A stretch of DNA of 64,000 nt from Croceicoccus sediminis (GTDB lineage Bacteria > Pseudomonadota > Alphaproteobacteria > Sphingomonadales > Sphingomonadaceae), in assembly GCF_007570835.1 (NCBI RefSeq), contig NZ_SUNC01000003.1, forward strand, positions 124,001 to 188,000, written 5' to 3'. The notes beneath the pieces were generated by a model. The model was given only the letters and a program-made list of their open reading frames with translations. It was not told the origin of the DNA and did no database searches. The position numbers and the translations under genes are program-made. Below are positions 17,376-24,727 of the stretch, piece after piece. Position 1 is the stretch's first letter. Each line of letters begins with the position of its first letter.

Positions 17376-18607
17376 TACAAACCCTCCACTTCGCGGCGCT
17401 GTTCAATCAGGCGCCAATCGGGTTCCTCGAACACGCCTTCGAACATCTGTTCGACCGGGGGTTTCGATTTGCCCAGGGTGCCGATCTTCTCAGCCTCCTT
17501 CACGGCGGCGCGCACCGCGGTATCGAGCTCTGCCGCCAGCGCAGCGTGTCGTTCCTCGTCCCATGCGCCGATCGCGATCAGGTGACGCTTCAGACGGTCG
17601 AGCGGATCGCCCAGTGGCCAGGCGGACGGCTCGTCGGCGGGGCGATACTTGGTCGGGTCGTCCGAAGTCGAATGCCCCTCGGCGCGATAAGTGAAAAACT
17701 CGATCAGCGTCGCGCCGCGGTTGCTGCGGGCCCGTTCGGCCGCCCATTCGGTCGCTGCCCAGACAGCGAGGAAATCGTTACCGTCGACGCGCAGGCCGGG
17801 AATGCCGTAACCGATCGCCTTGGCCGCGAAAGTCGTCTCGTCAGCCCCTGCAATCCCGGCATGGGAAGAAATCGCGTACTGGTTGTTCGTGACGCACAGG
17901 ATGACCGGCGCATGATAGACCGAGGCGAAAGTCAGGGCCTCGTGAAAGTCGCCCTCGGCCGTGGTCCCCTCGCCGATATACGCCAGCGCGATCTTGTCGT
18001 CTTCGGAATAGGCCGACGCCATGGCCCAACCCACCGCGTGGCCGAACCGGCTGCCCACGTTGCCGGACAGCGAGTAGAACCCGTAGTCGCGCGCGGAATA
18101 GAGGATCGGCAGCTGCCGCCCCTGAAGCGGGTCTTCGGCGTTGTTGAAAATCTGGTTCACCAGGTCTTTCAGCGGATAGCCCCGCGCCATGAGCCAGCTG
18201 AGAACGCGATAAGTGGGAAAGCTCATGTCCCCCTCGTCAAGCGCCAGAGACTGGGCAGCGCCGATCGCCTCTTCCCCGGTGGACTTCATGTAGAAGCTGG
18301 TCTTGCCCTGACGGTGTGCGCGGAACAGGCGATCATCGAACGTGCGCGTCAACATCATGGCGCGCAGACCCGCGATCATCGTGTCGGTCGACAACTTCGG
18401 GTCCCAGGGCCCAACGGCAGCGTCCTGATCGTCGAGTACCCGGATCAGGGTATAGGGGAGATCACGCAACTCGCGCTCCGGCGCGCCGATATCGGGGCAG
18501 CGGACTGCTCCGGCAGCCGGAATCTCGAAATGTTCGAAGCCAGGTCGCTCACCGGGGCGCGCATTCGGCTCCGGCACGTACAGGCTTAGCTTGGCACGGT
18601 TTGACAT
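17375..18607 (-). CDS. bkdA1: Branched-chain 2-oxoacid dehydrogenase E1 alpha subunit
   Basis: The 410-residue subunit has the thiamin-diphosphate binding stretch from YIGEGTTAEGDFHEAL to CVTNNQYAISS, the phosphorylation-loop-like RAEGHSTSDDPTKYRP, and a long N-terminal extension typical of BCKDH E1alpha. The ATG at 18605-18607 is chosen over an adjacent GTG because GGAGG lies seven bases upstream. It is the first gene of a seven-gene operon (E1alpha, E1beta, E2, leuC, leuD, leuB, flavin reductase). A 13-base palindrome 59 bases upstream may be an operator. Confidence 0.96.
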   Translation of the reverse strand: MSNRAKLSLYVPEPNARPGERPGFEHFEIPAAGAVRCPDIGAPERELRDLPYTLIRVLDDQDAAVGPWDPKLSTDTMIAGLRAMMLTRTFDDRLFRAHRQGKTSFYMKSTGEEAIGAAQSLALDEGDMSFPTYRVLSWLMARGYPLKDLVNQIFNNAEDPLQGRQLPILYSARDYGFYSLSGNVGSRFGHAVGWAMASAYSEDDKIALAYIGEGTTAEGDFHEALTFASVYHAPVILCVTNNQYAISSHAGIAGADETTFAAKAIGYGIPGLRVDGNDFLAVWAATEWAAERARSNRGATLIEFFTYRAEGHSTSDDPTKYRPADEPSAWPLGDPLDRLKRHLIAIGAWDEERHAALAAELDTAVRAAVKEAEKIGTLGKSKPPVEQMFEGVFEEPDWRLIEQRREVEGL

Positions 18608-18665
18608 CACCTCTCCTCCACCGCGACGATAGCGGACGAGGGGTAGGAGAGATTTTTCCCATTTA

Positions 18666-18678
18666 TTCCGATTCGGAA
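18666..18678. promoter_or_regulatory. Palindrome upstream of the BCKDH operon
   Basis: TTCCGATTCGGAA is a perfect six-one-six palindrome in an AT-rich setting 59 bases before the E1alpha start codon. Its place in the promoter region of the seven-gene operon suggests an operator. No regulator gene for it is adjacent. The rest of 18608-18800 holds no gene. Confidence 0.4.
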
Positions 18679-18800
18679 ATTAATTGGGACAGGTATTTCG
18701 CAAAACGCGCGATTTGAGGATGGAATTACGGATGTGTCCTCAGGGCGGTTTGCTCAGCCTAATGCCGAAGCGCGTCTGTCCATTGCATTTCGCGGACCGA

Positions 18801-19994
18801 TCACGCGGCCAGCCCTTCCGTTTTCGCCGCGTGATGCTGGCGACTGCGCAGGGCATAGATCCCGGCAATCGCGGTCGAGGCGAATAGCGCGGACGCGACG
18901 ACCAGCACTGTCGGAAATCCAAAACTGGCAGCAAGCGGCGCCGCCAGCGCGGGGCCGGCGGCCAGGCCGATCATTTGCACGGCGGCAGCCCGCTGTACCG
19001 TCTTGCCGCTGGTATCGGCAACTGCGGCCATCGCCATCAGCAACGGCGTGAGCAGGTTCGCGGCAAAGTTGAAGACCGTGACCCCCGCCCCGTAGCCGAC
19101 CGCCGAAGCGCCGCCCAGCAGGGCGAGCAGCGGGAGGAACGAGGCAAGCGAACCCACGATCAGGAACGTGGACTGCGAATATCGCCCGCCCAGCCACGCC
19201 AGGCAGAACGCGCCCCCGATACCGGCCAGTTGGGCCACCATCAGCCCGTTGGCCACCGCCTGTTCCGCGATACCGAAGGATAGTCCGATGAGGCTGAGGA
19301 ATGCCCAGACAAAGCCCTGACCAAGGAAGAACAGCCCCCCGGCGATCAGCACGGGCACCGGCCGCATGCGGGCACTTTCCATCGGCGCTTCTGCGGCAAG
19401 CTCGCCATGGGCCGTCACTGCCGAGTGTCCGGACGTGGGCAGGCGCATGGCCATCGGGATTGCGACGAGATTGAGCGCCGCCAGCACGGCCATGATCCCG
19501 CCAAGACCGATCAGGGCATCGGCGGTCGGCAGGACGAAGACGCCTGCCGCGCCATAGACAAGGACGAGGCTGATCAATCGCCCGAAATCGCGATCGGCAT
19601 TGCTCGACAGGCCCACGACCGAATAGCCGATGGAGATCAGGAAACCGCAACCGAAGCCGGCGACGGTTCTGGACGCCAGGAACAGCGCCGGATCAGTGAT
19701 GAACACGGAGGCGAGGTTTCCGGCCAGGGCCAGCGCCGCGCCTGCCACGGCCGTTTTCGGCCAAGACCAGCGCGTCCCGACGAATGCCAGAAGGATCGTA
19801 GCCGCAGCGATTCCCGCCATCTCACCCGATGCGATGTATCCGGCCCAGTCCTCCGTCAGGTTCAGCCGCCCTGCGATGATCGCGATAAGGCCGGGCTGGA
19901 TGATGAACACCTGCATGCCGACGACGACGAGAAACATTCCCAGGAGCGTCAGGCCCCGCGGGATTTCGCGAACTTCGGGGTTATTCGTCGTCAT
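18801..19994 (-). CDS. MFS transporter
   Basis: The 397-residue protein has about 12 hydrophobic membrane segments, beginning GLTLLGMFLVVVGMQVFIIQPG, and a cytoplasmic loop around residues 190-205 between two six-helix halves. The N-terminal half has ASRTVAGFGCGFLISIGYS, resembling major facilitator permeases for organic acids or efflux. It lies 54 bases behind the AraC regulator on the same strand, so it is probably controlled by it and linked to the divergent amidase operon at 21120. Whether it imports or exports cannot be seen. Confidence 0.87.
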   Translation of the reverse strand: MTTNNPEVREIPRGLTLLGMFLVVVGMQVFIIQPGLIAIIAGRLNLTEDWAGYIASGEMAGIAAATILLAFVGTRWSWPKTAVAGAALALAGNLASVFITDPALFLASRTVAGFGCGFLISIGYSVVGLSSNADRDFGRLISLVLVYGAAGVFVLPTADALIGLGGIMAVLAALNLVAIPMAMRLPTSGHSAVTAHGELAAEAPMESARMRPVPVLIAGGLFFLGQGFVWAFLSLIGLSFGIAEQAVANGLMVAQLAGIGGAFCLAWLGGRYSQSTFLIVGSLASFLPLLALLGGASAVGYGAGVTVFNFAANLLTPLLMAMAAVADTSGKTVQRAAAVQMIGLAAGPALAAPLAASFGFPTVLVVASALFASTAIAGIYALRSRQHHAAKTEGLAA

Positions 19995-20048
19995 GGCGTC
20001 TATCTGAATTTCCTGTGGCTGAATTTCCGGTGGGGCGCGCCCGCCTGC

Positions 20049-20951
20049 TCAGTTGAGCATGAGCTTGCGGTACTCTCGCGGCGTAATTCCGTGGCGGGCG
20101 CGGAAGACCTGGGCAAAATGAGCCTGGCTGTTGAAACCGCATCGCGCGGAGATCTCTCCGATCGGCAAGCCGCTTTGCGCAAGCAGGTCGGCAGCATGCT
20201 GCAGCCGCCTCTCGGTCAGGTAGGCATAGGGGGTCTGACCGGTGCGATTTCGAAAGAGACGCAGGAAGTGCGATTTGCTCACCCCCGCGATCTCGGCAAG
20301 ATCGTCCAGGCTGATGTTCCGGTCCATCCTGGCTTCGACGAATTCCTGGACCCGCCGCGTCTGCGGTAGCGACAACTGGCTGGTCGGGACCGGGTCGGCG
20401 CGCAGGATCGCGCCGGACAGGCCAAGGACATAGACGATGATGTGATTGGTAAGCGTTTCGCGCAGAAGCGCGGAGTGGGTGTGCGCGCTGTTTCCCGAAG
20501 CGACGAGCGAGCGGAGCAGGAAACTGAGACCCGTGTCCTTCAGTTGGAGCAGCGGGCTGAGATTGATTTCACTCCCGCGCGCACGATGCATTTCGTACCA
20601 GGTCGATTGCAGCAGTTCCTTGGGCAGGTAGACATCGACGATATCGAGCGGCTTGCCCATCCAGTGCCAGTTGCAGGGCGCCCCGGCGGGCGTAAGGGTC
20701 AGGGTGTCGTCGCGCAGCTTTGCGTGCTGCCACTTGCCGTCGATCTCCCGCTCAATGGTGCCATCGGCATCGATCTCGAGGCTTATGACAGGGTCATCCG
20801 AGTGGTCGGACATCGTCTCCGTCCGTTCGGGCAGGCGGTGCAGGAACCAGCTTACCGAACGGCGTCTGTCGTCGGTAAACGAGGTCTTCTGCTCGAAGCC
20901 TGCGGGAAGGCCGCGATACCAGTCGAATCCCTGGTGATGCGTGCATTGCAT
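20049..20951 (-). CDS. AraC family transcriptional regulator
   Basis: The C-terminal third is a classical AraC double helix-turn-helix (RVQEFVEARMDRNISLDDLA, then AGVSKSHFLRLFRNRTGQTP and GFNSQAHFAQVFRARHGITP). The N-terminal part is a ligand domain without a clear cupin signature. I start it at the ATG at 20951 (MQCTHHQG), which has GAGGG about eight bases upstream, giving 300 residues; an ATG at 20978 lacks a site. It is divergent from the TIGR04076/AKR/amidase/TonB operon and upstream of an MFS gene, so it is the likely local activator of both. Confidence 0.9.
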   Translation of the reverse strand: MQCTHHQGFDWYRGLPAGFEQKTSFTDDRRRSVSWFLHRLPERTETMSDHSDDPVISLEIDADGTIEREIDGKWQHAKLRDDTLTLTPAGAPCNWHWMGKPLDIVDVYLPKELLQSTWYEMHRARGSEINLSPLLQLKDTGLSFLLRSLVASGNSAHTHSALLRETLTNHIIVYVLGLSGAILRADPVPTSQLSLPQTRRVQEFVEARMDRNISLDDLAEIAGVSKSHFLRLFRNRTGQTPYAYLTERRLQHAADLLAQSGLPIGEISARCGFNSQAHFAQVFRARHGITPREYRKLMLN

Positions 20952-20980
20952 GTGGGTCACCCTCATGTCGTACGCCATTG

Positions 20981-20990
20981 TTCACGTGAA
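20981..20990. promoter_or_regulatory. Palindrome TTCACGTGAA between divergent operons
   Basis: This ten-base perfect palindrome lies 30 bases before the AraC start and in the short intergenic region shared with the divergent operon at 21120. It is a candidate binding site, although AraC proteins more often use direct repeats. Confidence 0.3.
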
Positions 20991-21119
20991 TTATCGGCAA
21001 TTATGAAAGATTAGCAACAATCTTATAAAATTGGCGATGGAGCGTGAGAATTATATCACGCCCTCCCATAGCGTCTGCCTTCAACCGAAAATCCTGTCGC
21101 CACCGAAAAGGATGCAGAC

Positions 21120-21476
21120 TTGGAGCAGAACGAGCCGCAAGACGGTTACCCGCTTTACGACCTGAGGGTCGAGGTAGAGCAGGCCGAAGGGGTGCCGATG
21201 ATTTGTCGGCATCATGTCGGTGACTGGTTCACGGTGACTGACGACGACCTGATCACGATGGGCCCCGGCGTGCGTTTCCCGATGTATTCGCTGGCTGCGA
21301 TCCTTCCGATCCTGCCGGCCAAACAGCGCGAACTGCACCCCAACGACTGGATGCTGAGCGACGCGGTGATCGCCTGTCCCGATCCGCATTGCGGAGGGCG
21401 TTTCCGCATCCGCCGCCTCGACCGGCGCATGCAAAGCCATGCCGAGAACTCCGCCCTTCCGACCGGCGAACAGTAA
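21120..21476 (+). CDS. TIGR04076-like small protein
   Basis: The 118-residue protein starts at TTG with AAGGA seven bases upstream, and no ATG in frame is suitably placed. It opens YDLRVEVEQAEGVPMICRHH, continues with GDWF, a MYSLAAILPILPAKQ block and a ACPDPHCGGRFRIRRL block. This order (YDL, CxxxxxVGD, alanine/leucine segment, CPDP) resembles the TIGR04076 family of unknown function. Cysteines in the first and last blocks could bind metal. It is the first gene of an operon with an aldo/keto reductase, a dimethylformamidase-like protein and a TonB receptor. It is not similar to the dimethylformamidase small subunit as I remember it. Confidence 0.75.
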   Translation: MEQNEPQDGYPLYDLRVEVEQAEGVPMICRHHVGDWFTVTDDDLITMGPGVRFPMYSLAAILPILPAKQRELHPNDWMLSDAVIACPDPHCGGRFRIRRLDRRMQSHAENSALPTGEQ

Positions 21477-21488
21477 ACAAGGAACCTC

Positions 21489-22637
21489 GTGACAATGACC
21501 GTACCACGCATAGACCTGAGGGCGGATTTCTCCACTCCGCGCATCATCAAGGGCAACTGGCAGATCGCCGACGATCACAGCCCCTCGGTCGATGACAACG
21601 AAGCCATGTACACGCACATGGTCGAACATCTCGATGCCGGGATTACCGCTTATGACTGCGGCGACATCTATTACGGCGTCGAGGAAAGGATCGGCCGCTT
21701 CATCGCCCGCCTTCGCGAAGAGCGCGGCGCATCTGCCGCCGATGCGGTGGCGGTGCATACCAAGTACGTGCCGGCTTTCCTGCAGGAGGACGAACTTCGC
21801 GCCCACGGGCGGCAGAACGTCGTCGATATCATCGACCGTTCGCTCAAGCGGCTGAACGTCGAGCGTCTCGATCTCGTCCAGCTGCACTGGTGGAACTATG
21901 ACATCCCCGGCGGCGTCGAAACCGCGCTCTGGCTGCAGGAGCTTCAGAAGGACGGCAAGATCCACCACATCGGCGCGACGAACTACAACGTCGTCGAACT
22001 GGCCAAGCTGGTCGATGCAGGCGTCGATATCGTTTCGAACCAGGTGCAGTATTCGCTGACCGACCGGCGCGCTATGAACGGGATGGCCGACTACTGCCAG
22101 GCCAACGACATCGGGCTGATGTGTTACGGCACGATCGCAGGCGGCCTGCTGAGCGAGAAATGGCTGGGCATCGCGGATCCGGGCAAGCCCGCGTTCGAGA
22201 ATGTCTCGCTCGACAAATACTATCGCATCATCGTCGATTTCGGCGGCTGGGCACTGTACCAAGAACTGCTTTCGGCGCTGTCGACGATCGCCAGGCGTCA
22301 CGGCGTCGGGATCGCCGCGGTTGCCAGCCGCTTCGTCCTAGACCAGCCCGGCGTTGCCGCCGTGATCATGGGATCGCGCCATTCCCGCCACCTTGCGGCC
22401 AATCTGTCGGTGTTCGATTTCGACCTGACGAGCGAAGACCTTGCACTGATCGAACCGATCCTGGCCCGTTCAACCGGCCCCGCCGGTGACTGCTACGACC
22501 TCGACCGCGAAGAAAACCGCGACGCCGACGAAGACGTCTCGACCGAATATTTCGACGTCGAGGATGGCAAGCTCGTCGTGAAGCAGCGTCCGGTTCTGAC
22601 CGTTGCCGAACCCTATGGACACCACGTGAAATCATGA
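21489..22637 (+). CDS. Aldo/keto reductase family protein
   Basis: This AKR TIM-barrel protein has 382 residues from a GTG five bases after AAGGAA (an ATG two codons later is also possible). The catalytic Asp and Tyr lie in ITAYDCGDIYYGVEERIGR, Lys in VHTKYVP and His in LDLVQLHWWNYD. The C-terminal cofactor region has VAAVIMGSRHSRHLAANL. The tail after residue 330 is longer than usual and acidic. AKRs reduce aldehydes or ketones with NADPH. The stop codon overlaps the next start (ATGA), so it is coupled to the amidase gene. The substrate is unknown. Confidence 0.9.
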   Translation: MTMTVPRIDLRADFSTPRIIKGNWQIADDHSPSVDDNEAMYTHMVEHLDAGITAYDCGDIYYGVEERIGRFIARLREERGASAADAVAVHTKYVPAFLQEDELRAHGRQNVVDIIDRSLKRLNVERLDLVQLHWWNYDIPGGVETALWLQELQKDGKIHHIGATNYNVVELAKLVDAGVDIVSNQVQYSLTDRRAMNGMADYCQANDIGLMCYGTIAGGLLSEKWLGIADPGKPAFENVSLDKYYRIIVDFGGWALYQELLSALSTIARRHGVGIAAVASRFVLDQPGVAAVIMGSRHSRHLAANLSVFDFDLTSEDLALIEPILARSTGPAGDCYDLDREENRDADEDVSTEYFDVEDGKLVVKQRPVLTVAEPYGHHVKS

Positions 22638-24700
22638 ACGAAGCGCGCATCACAGGATATACCAGTAGCCTGCACGTCGCCCCCGGCGGCCGGATCGGTG
22701 CGCACCTTCATGCCCCGGGCGCGGTTCGGGTCAGGCTTGTCGAACTGACAGCCGACCCGGCCCGCCGCTCTACGGTACCGAGCGAGATAGAGGGAAGCTT
22801 CACACCCGGAATGCCGTCCGTCGCCGTGGGTAGCTGCATGACCGTCGATGCGGGCGTACCGCCCCCTCAGGCCCCTCGCATTTCGCTTTCGGTCTGGCCG
22901 ACAAGGCCGGCGCGCGGGGATCGGCAAGGCATCATCTCGTGGGGTGAGGGGCACGGCCTGTTCCTCGATGCCGAGGGCCATTTGGAAGCAGAATGGCGCG
23001 GACAGCGGGTGCGCAGCGCGACACCCCTCCCCTCGCTCCGTTGGACCCATTGCGAGATGCGGTTCGCGAACGAAAGCCTTCATCTGTCAGCACAGACCGA
23101 CGATGGCTACATCAGCCGCGAATGCAGCTTCCCGGCGGTAAGCGCGGTCCCGCTTCAAGAGGCCGGACCGTTCTGCCTTGCCGCCATCGCGGCAGGTGAC
23201 GCACGCATTGGCCATTACGACGGCAAGATCGCGCGTCCCCGCATCGACGATGGCGACAGGCCGGTCGCCCGTTGGGAACTGGGCCGCGCCCCGGCATCGC
23301 GCATCGTCCACGACGCCGGACCGGATGGCCGCCACGGCACACTGCTCAATCGCCCGCAAAAGGGCATGACAGGCCCCGACTGGCGCGGCAATTCGACCGG
23401 ATGGGCCGAGGCGCCCGAGGAATACGACGCCATCGCCTTTCACGACGACGACCTGGTCGACGCCGATTGGCCCGAAACGTTTTCGTTCGAGGTTCCGGCG
23501 GACCTGCCGCCCGGTACCTATGGCTTTGTGGTTGAGGGGGAGGAAGGCTCCGACTGCCTGCCCTTCTTCGTCACTTCGCCCGAGCCACGCGCGCCTGTCG
23601 CGTTCCTTGTGCCGCTATTCAGCTACCTAGCCTACGCCAACGAAAGGCACTGGTGGGGCAGCCCCGACATCGAGGCCATTGCCGGTGCGCCGCTGGACGA
23701 GATCGTCGGACCGCTCGAACGCTGGGCCGAAGGGCAAAGGCTCCTCAGCCCCTATGACCGGCACGGTGACAACACCGGTGTCGCCCATGCAGGCCTCCGC
23801 CGTCCGCTGGTCAACATGCGGGCCGACTACGTGCACCCCCTGCTGCAGGGACCGCACCAGTTGAGCGGCGATATCCTGATCCTCGACTGGTTGCGCCAGA
23901 TCGGCCAACCGGTCGACATCGTCACAGATTTCTGCCTGCACGAACGCGGCGCCGACGCGCTGGCCGGATACCGCTGCGTCATGACCGGCAGCCACCCCGA
24001 ATATGTCAGCGAACAGGTCCTCGACGCCCTGGCCGGACATACTCGGCGCGGCGGCAACATCCTGCACATGGGCGGCAATGCATTCTATGCCGTGACCTCG
24101 GTCTTTGCCGAAGAAGGCGACGTCGTCGAAATTCGTCGGGGTTTCGGGGGAACGATCCCCTGGCAATCGGAACCGGGCGAAGCGCGACAGGCGGCCACCG
24201 GCGAACTGTCGGGACTGTGGCGCTGGCGCGGGCGATCGGCCCAACGGCTGGTCGGCACGGGGACCAGCGCGGTTTCCTTCGGCAAGGGCAGCGCCTTTCG
24301 CCGCACCGATGATGCGACGGCGGACTTCGACTGGATGTTCGAAGGTGTCGGCGACACGGTCGATGCCCATGGCACCCTGTCAGGCGGACCGGCAGGATTC
24401 GAAGTCGATTCCTCCCGCCATTCGCTGGGCACGCCGACCGATACCGTCGTCGTCGCCAGTGCCGCCGCGCTGGGCGATCCGGCCTTCCTCGCAATCGAGG
24501 ACATGATCGCAACCGGCCCGCAGGCCGCGCCGTCGTGCCACCTGACCTATCGCCGCGATCCGTCCGGCGCCCAGACCTTTTCCGCCGCGTCGATAGCATG
24601 GTCATCGTGCCTGCTGTCGAATGGCGGCGACAACGACGTGGCCGCGATGACGGCCAATATCCTGAGGAAGTTCCTGGAAGAACGCACAACGCAATCCTGA
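22634..24700 (+). CDS. N,N-dimethylformamidase large-subunit-like protein
   Basis: The 688-residue protein has a concanavalin/LamG-like N-terminal part (about residues 100-215) and a C-terminal domain of the dimethylformamidase beta-subunit family. Visible landmarks are PLFSYLAYANERHWWG, MRADYVHPLLQGPHQLSGD and TGSHPEYVSE. From memory, the Paracoccus enzyme binds mononuclear iron through two tyrosines and one glutamate, with a histidine two residues before the glutamate; the His-Pro-Glu here fits this. The enzyme would hydrolyse a small or hindered amide, or another C-N bond. No gene like the small subunit (DmfA1) is adjacent. The start overlaps the AKR stop. Substrate identity is inference; the family is fairly sure. 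Confidence 0.85.
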   Translation: MNEARITGYTSSLHVAPGGRIGAHLHAPGAVRVRLVELTADPARRSTVPSEIEGSFTPGMPSVAVGSCMTVDAGVPPPQAPRISLSVWPTRPARGDRQGIISWGEGHGLFLDAEGHLEAEWRGQRVRSATPLPSLRWTHCEMRFANESLHLSAQTDDGYISRECSFPAVSAVPLQEAGPFCLAAIAAGDARIGHYDGKIARPRIDDGDRPVARWELGRAPASRIVHDAGPDGRHGTLLNRPQKGMTGPDWRGNSTGWAEAPEEYDAIAFHDDDLVDADWPETFSFEVPADLPPGTYGFVVEGEEGSDCLPFFVTSPEPRAPVAFLVPLFSYLAYANERHWWGSPDIEAIAGAPLDEIVGPLERWAEGQRLLSPYDRHGDNTGVAHAGLRRPLVNMRADYVHPLLQGPHQLSGDILILDWLRQIGQPVDIVTDFCLHERGADALAGYRCVMTGSHPEYVSEQVLDALAGHTRRGGNILHMGGNAFYAVTSVFAEEGDVVEIRRGFGGTIPWQSEPGEARQAATGELSGLWRWRGRSAQRLVGTGTSAVSFGKGSAFRRTDDATADFDWMFEGVGDTVDAHGTLSGGPAGFEVDSSRHSLGTPTDTVVVASAAALGDPAFLAIEDMIATGPQAAPSCHLTYRRDPSGAQTFSAASIAWSSCLLSNGGDNDVAAMTANILRKFLEERTTQS

Positions 24701-24727
24701 ACGCCCGCACACCTAGGGAGGTGAAAC

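Noticed and set aside
20981-20990. TTCACGTGAA as a certain AraC operator
   Set aside because: Kept only as a weak candidate, because AraC-family proteins mostly bind direct repeats and a ten-base palindrome occurs by chance.
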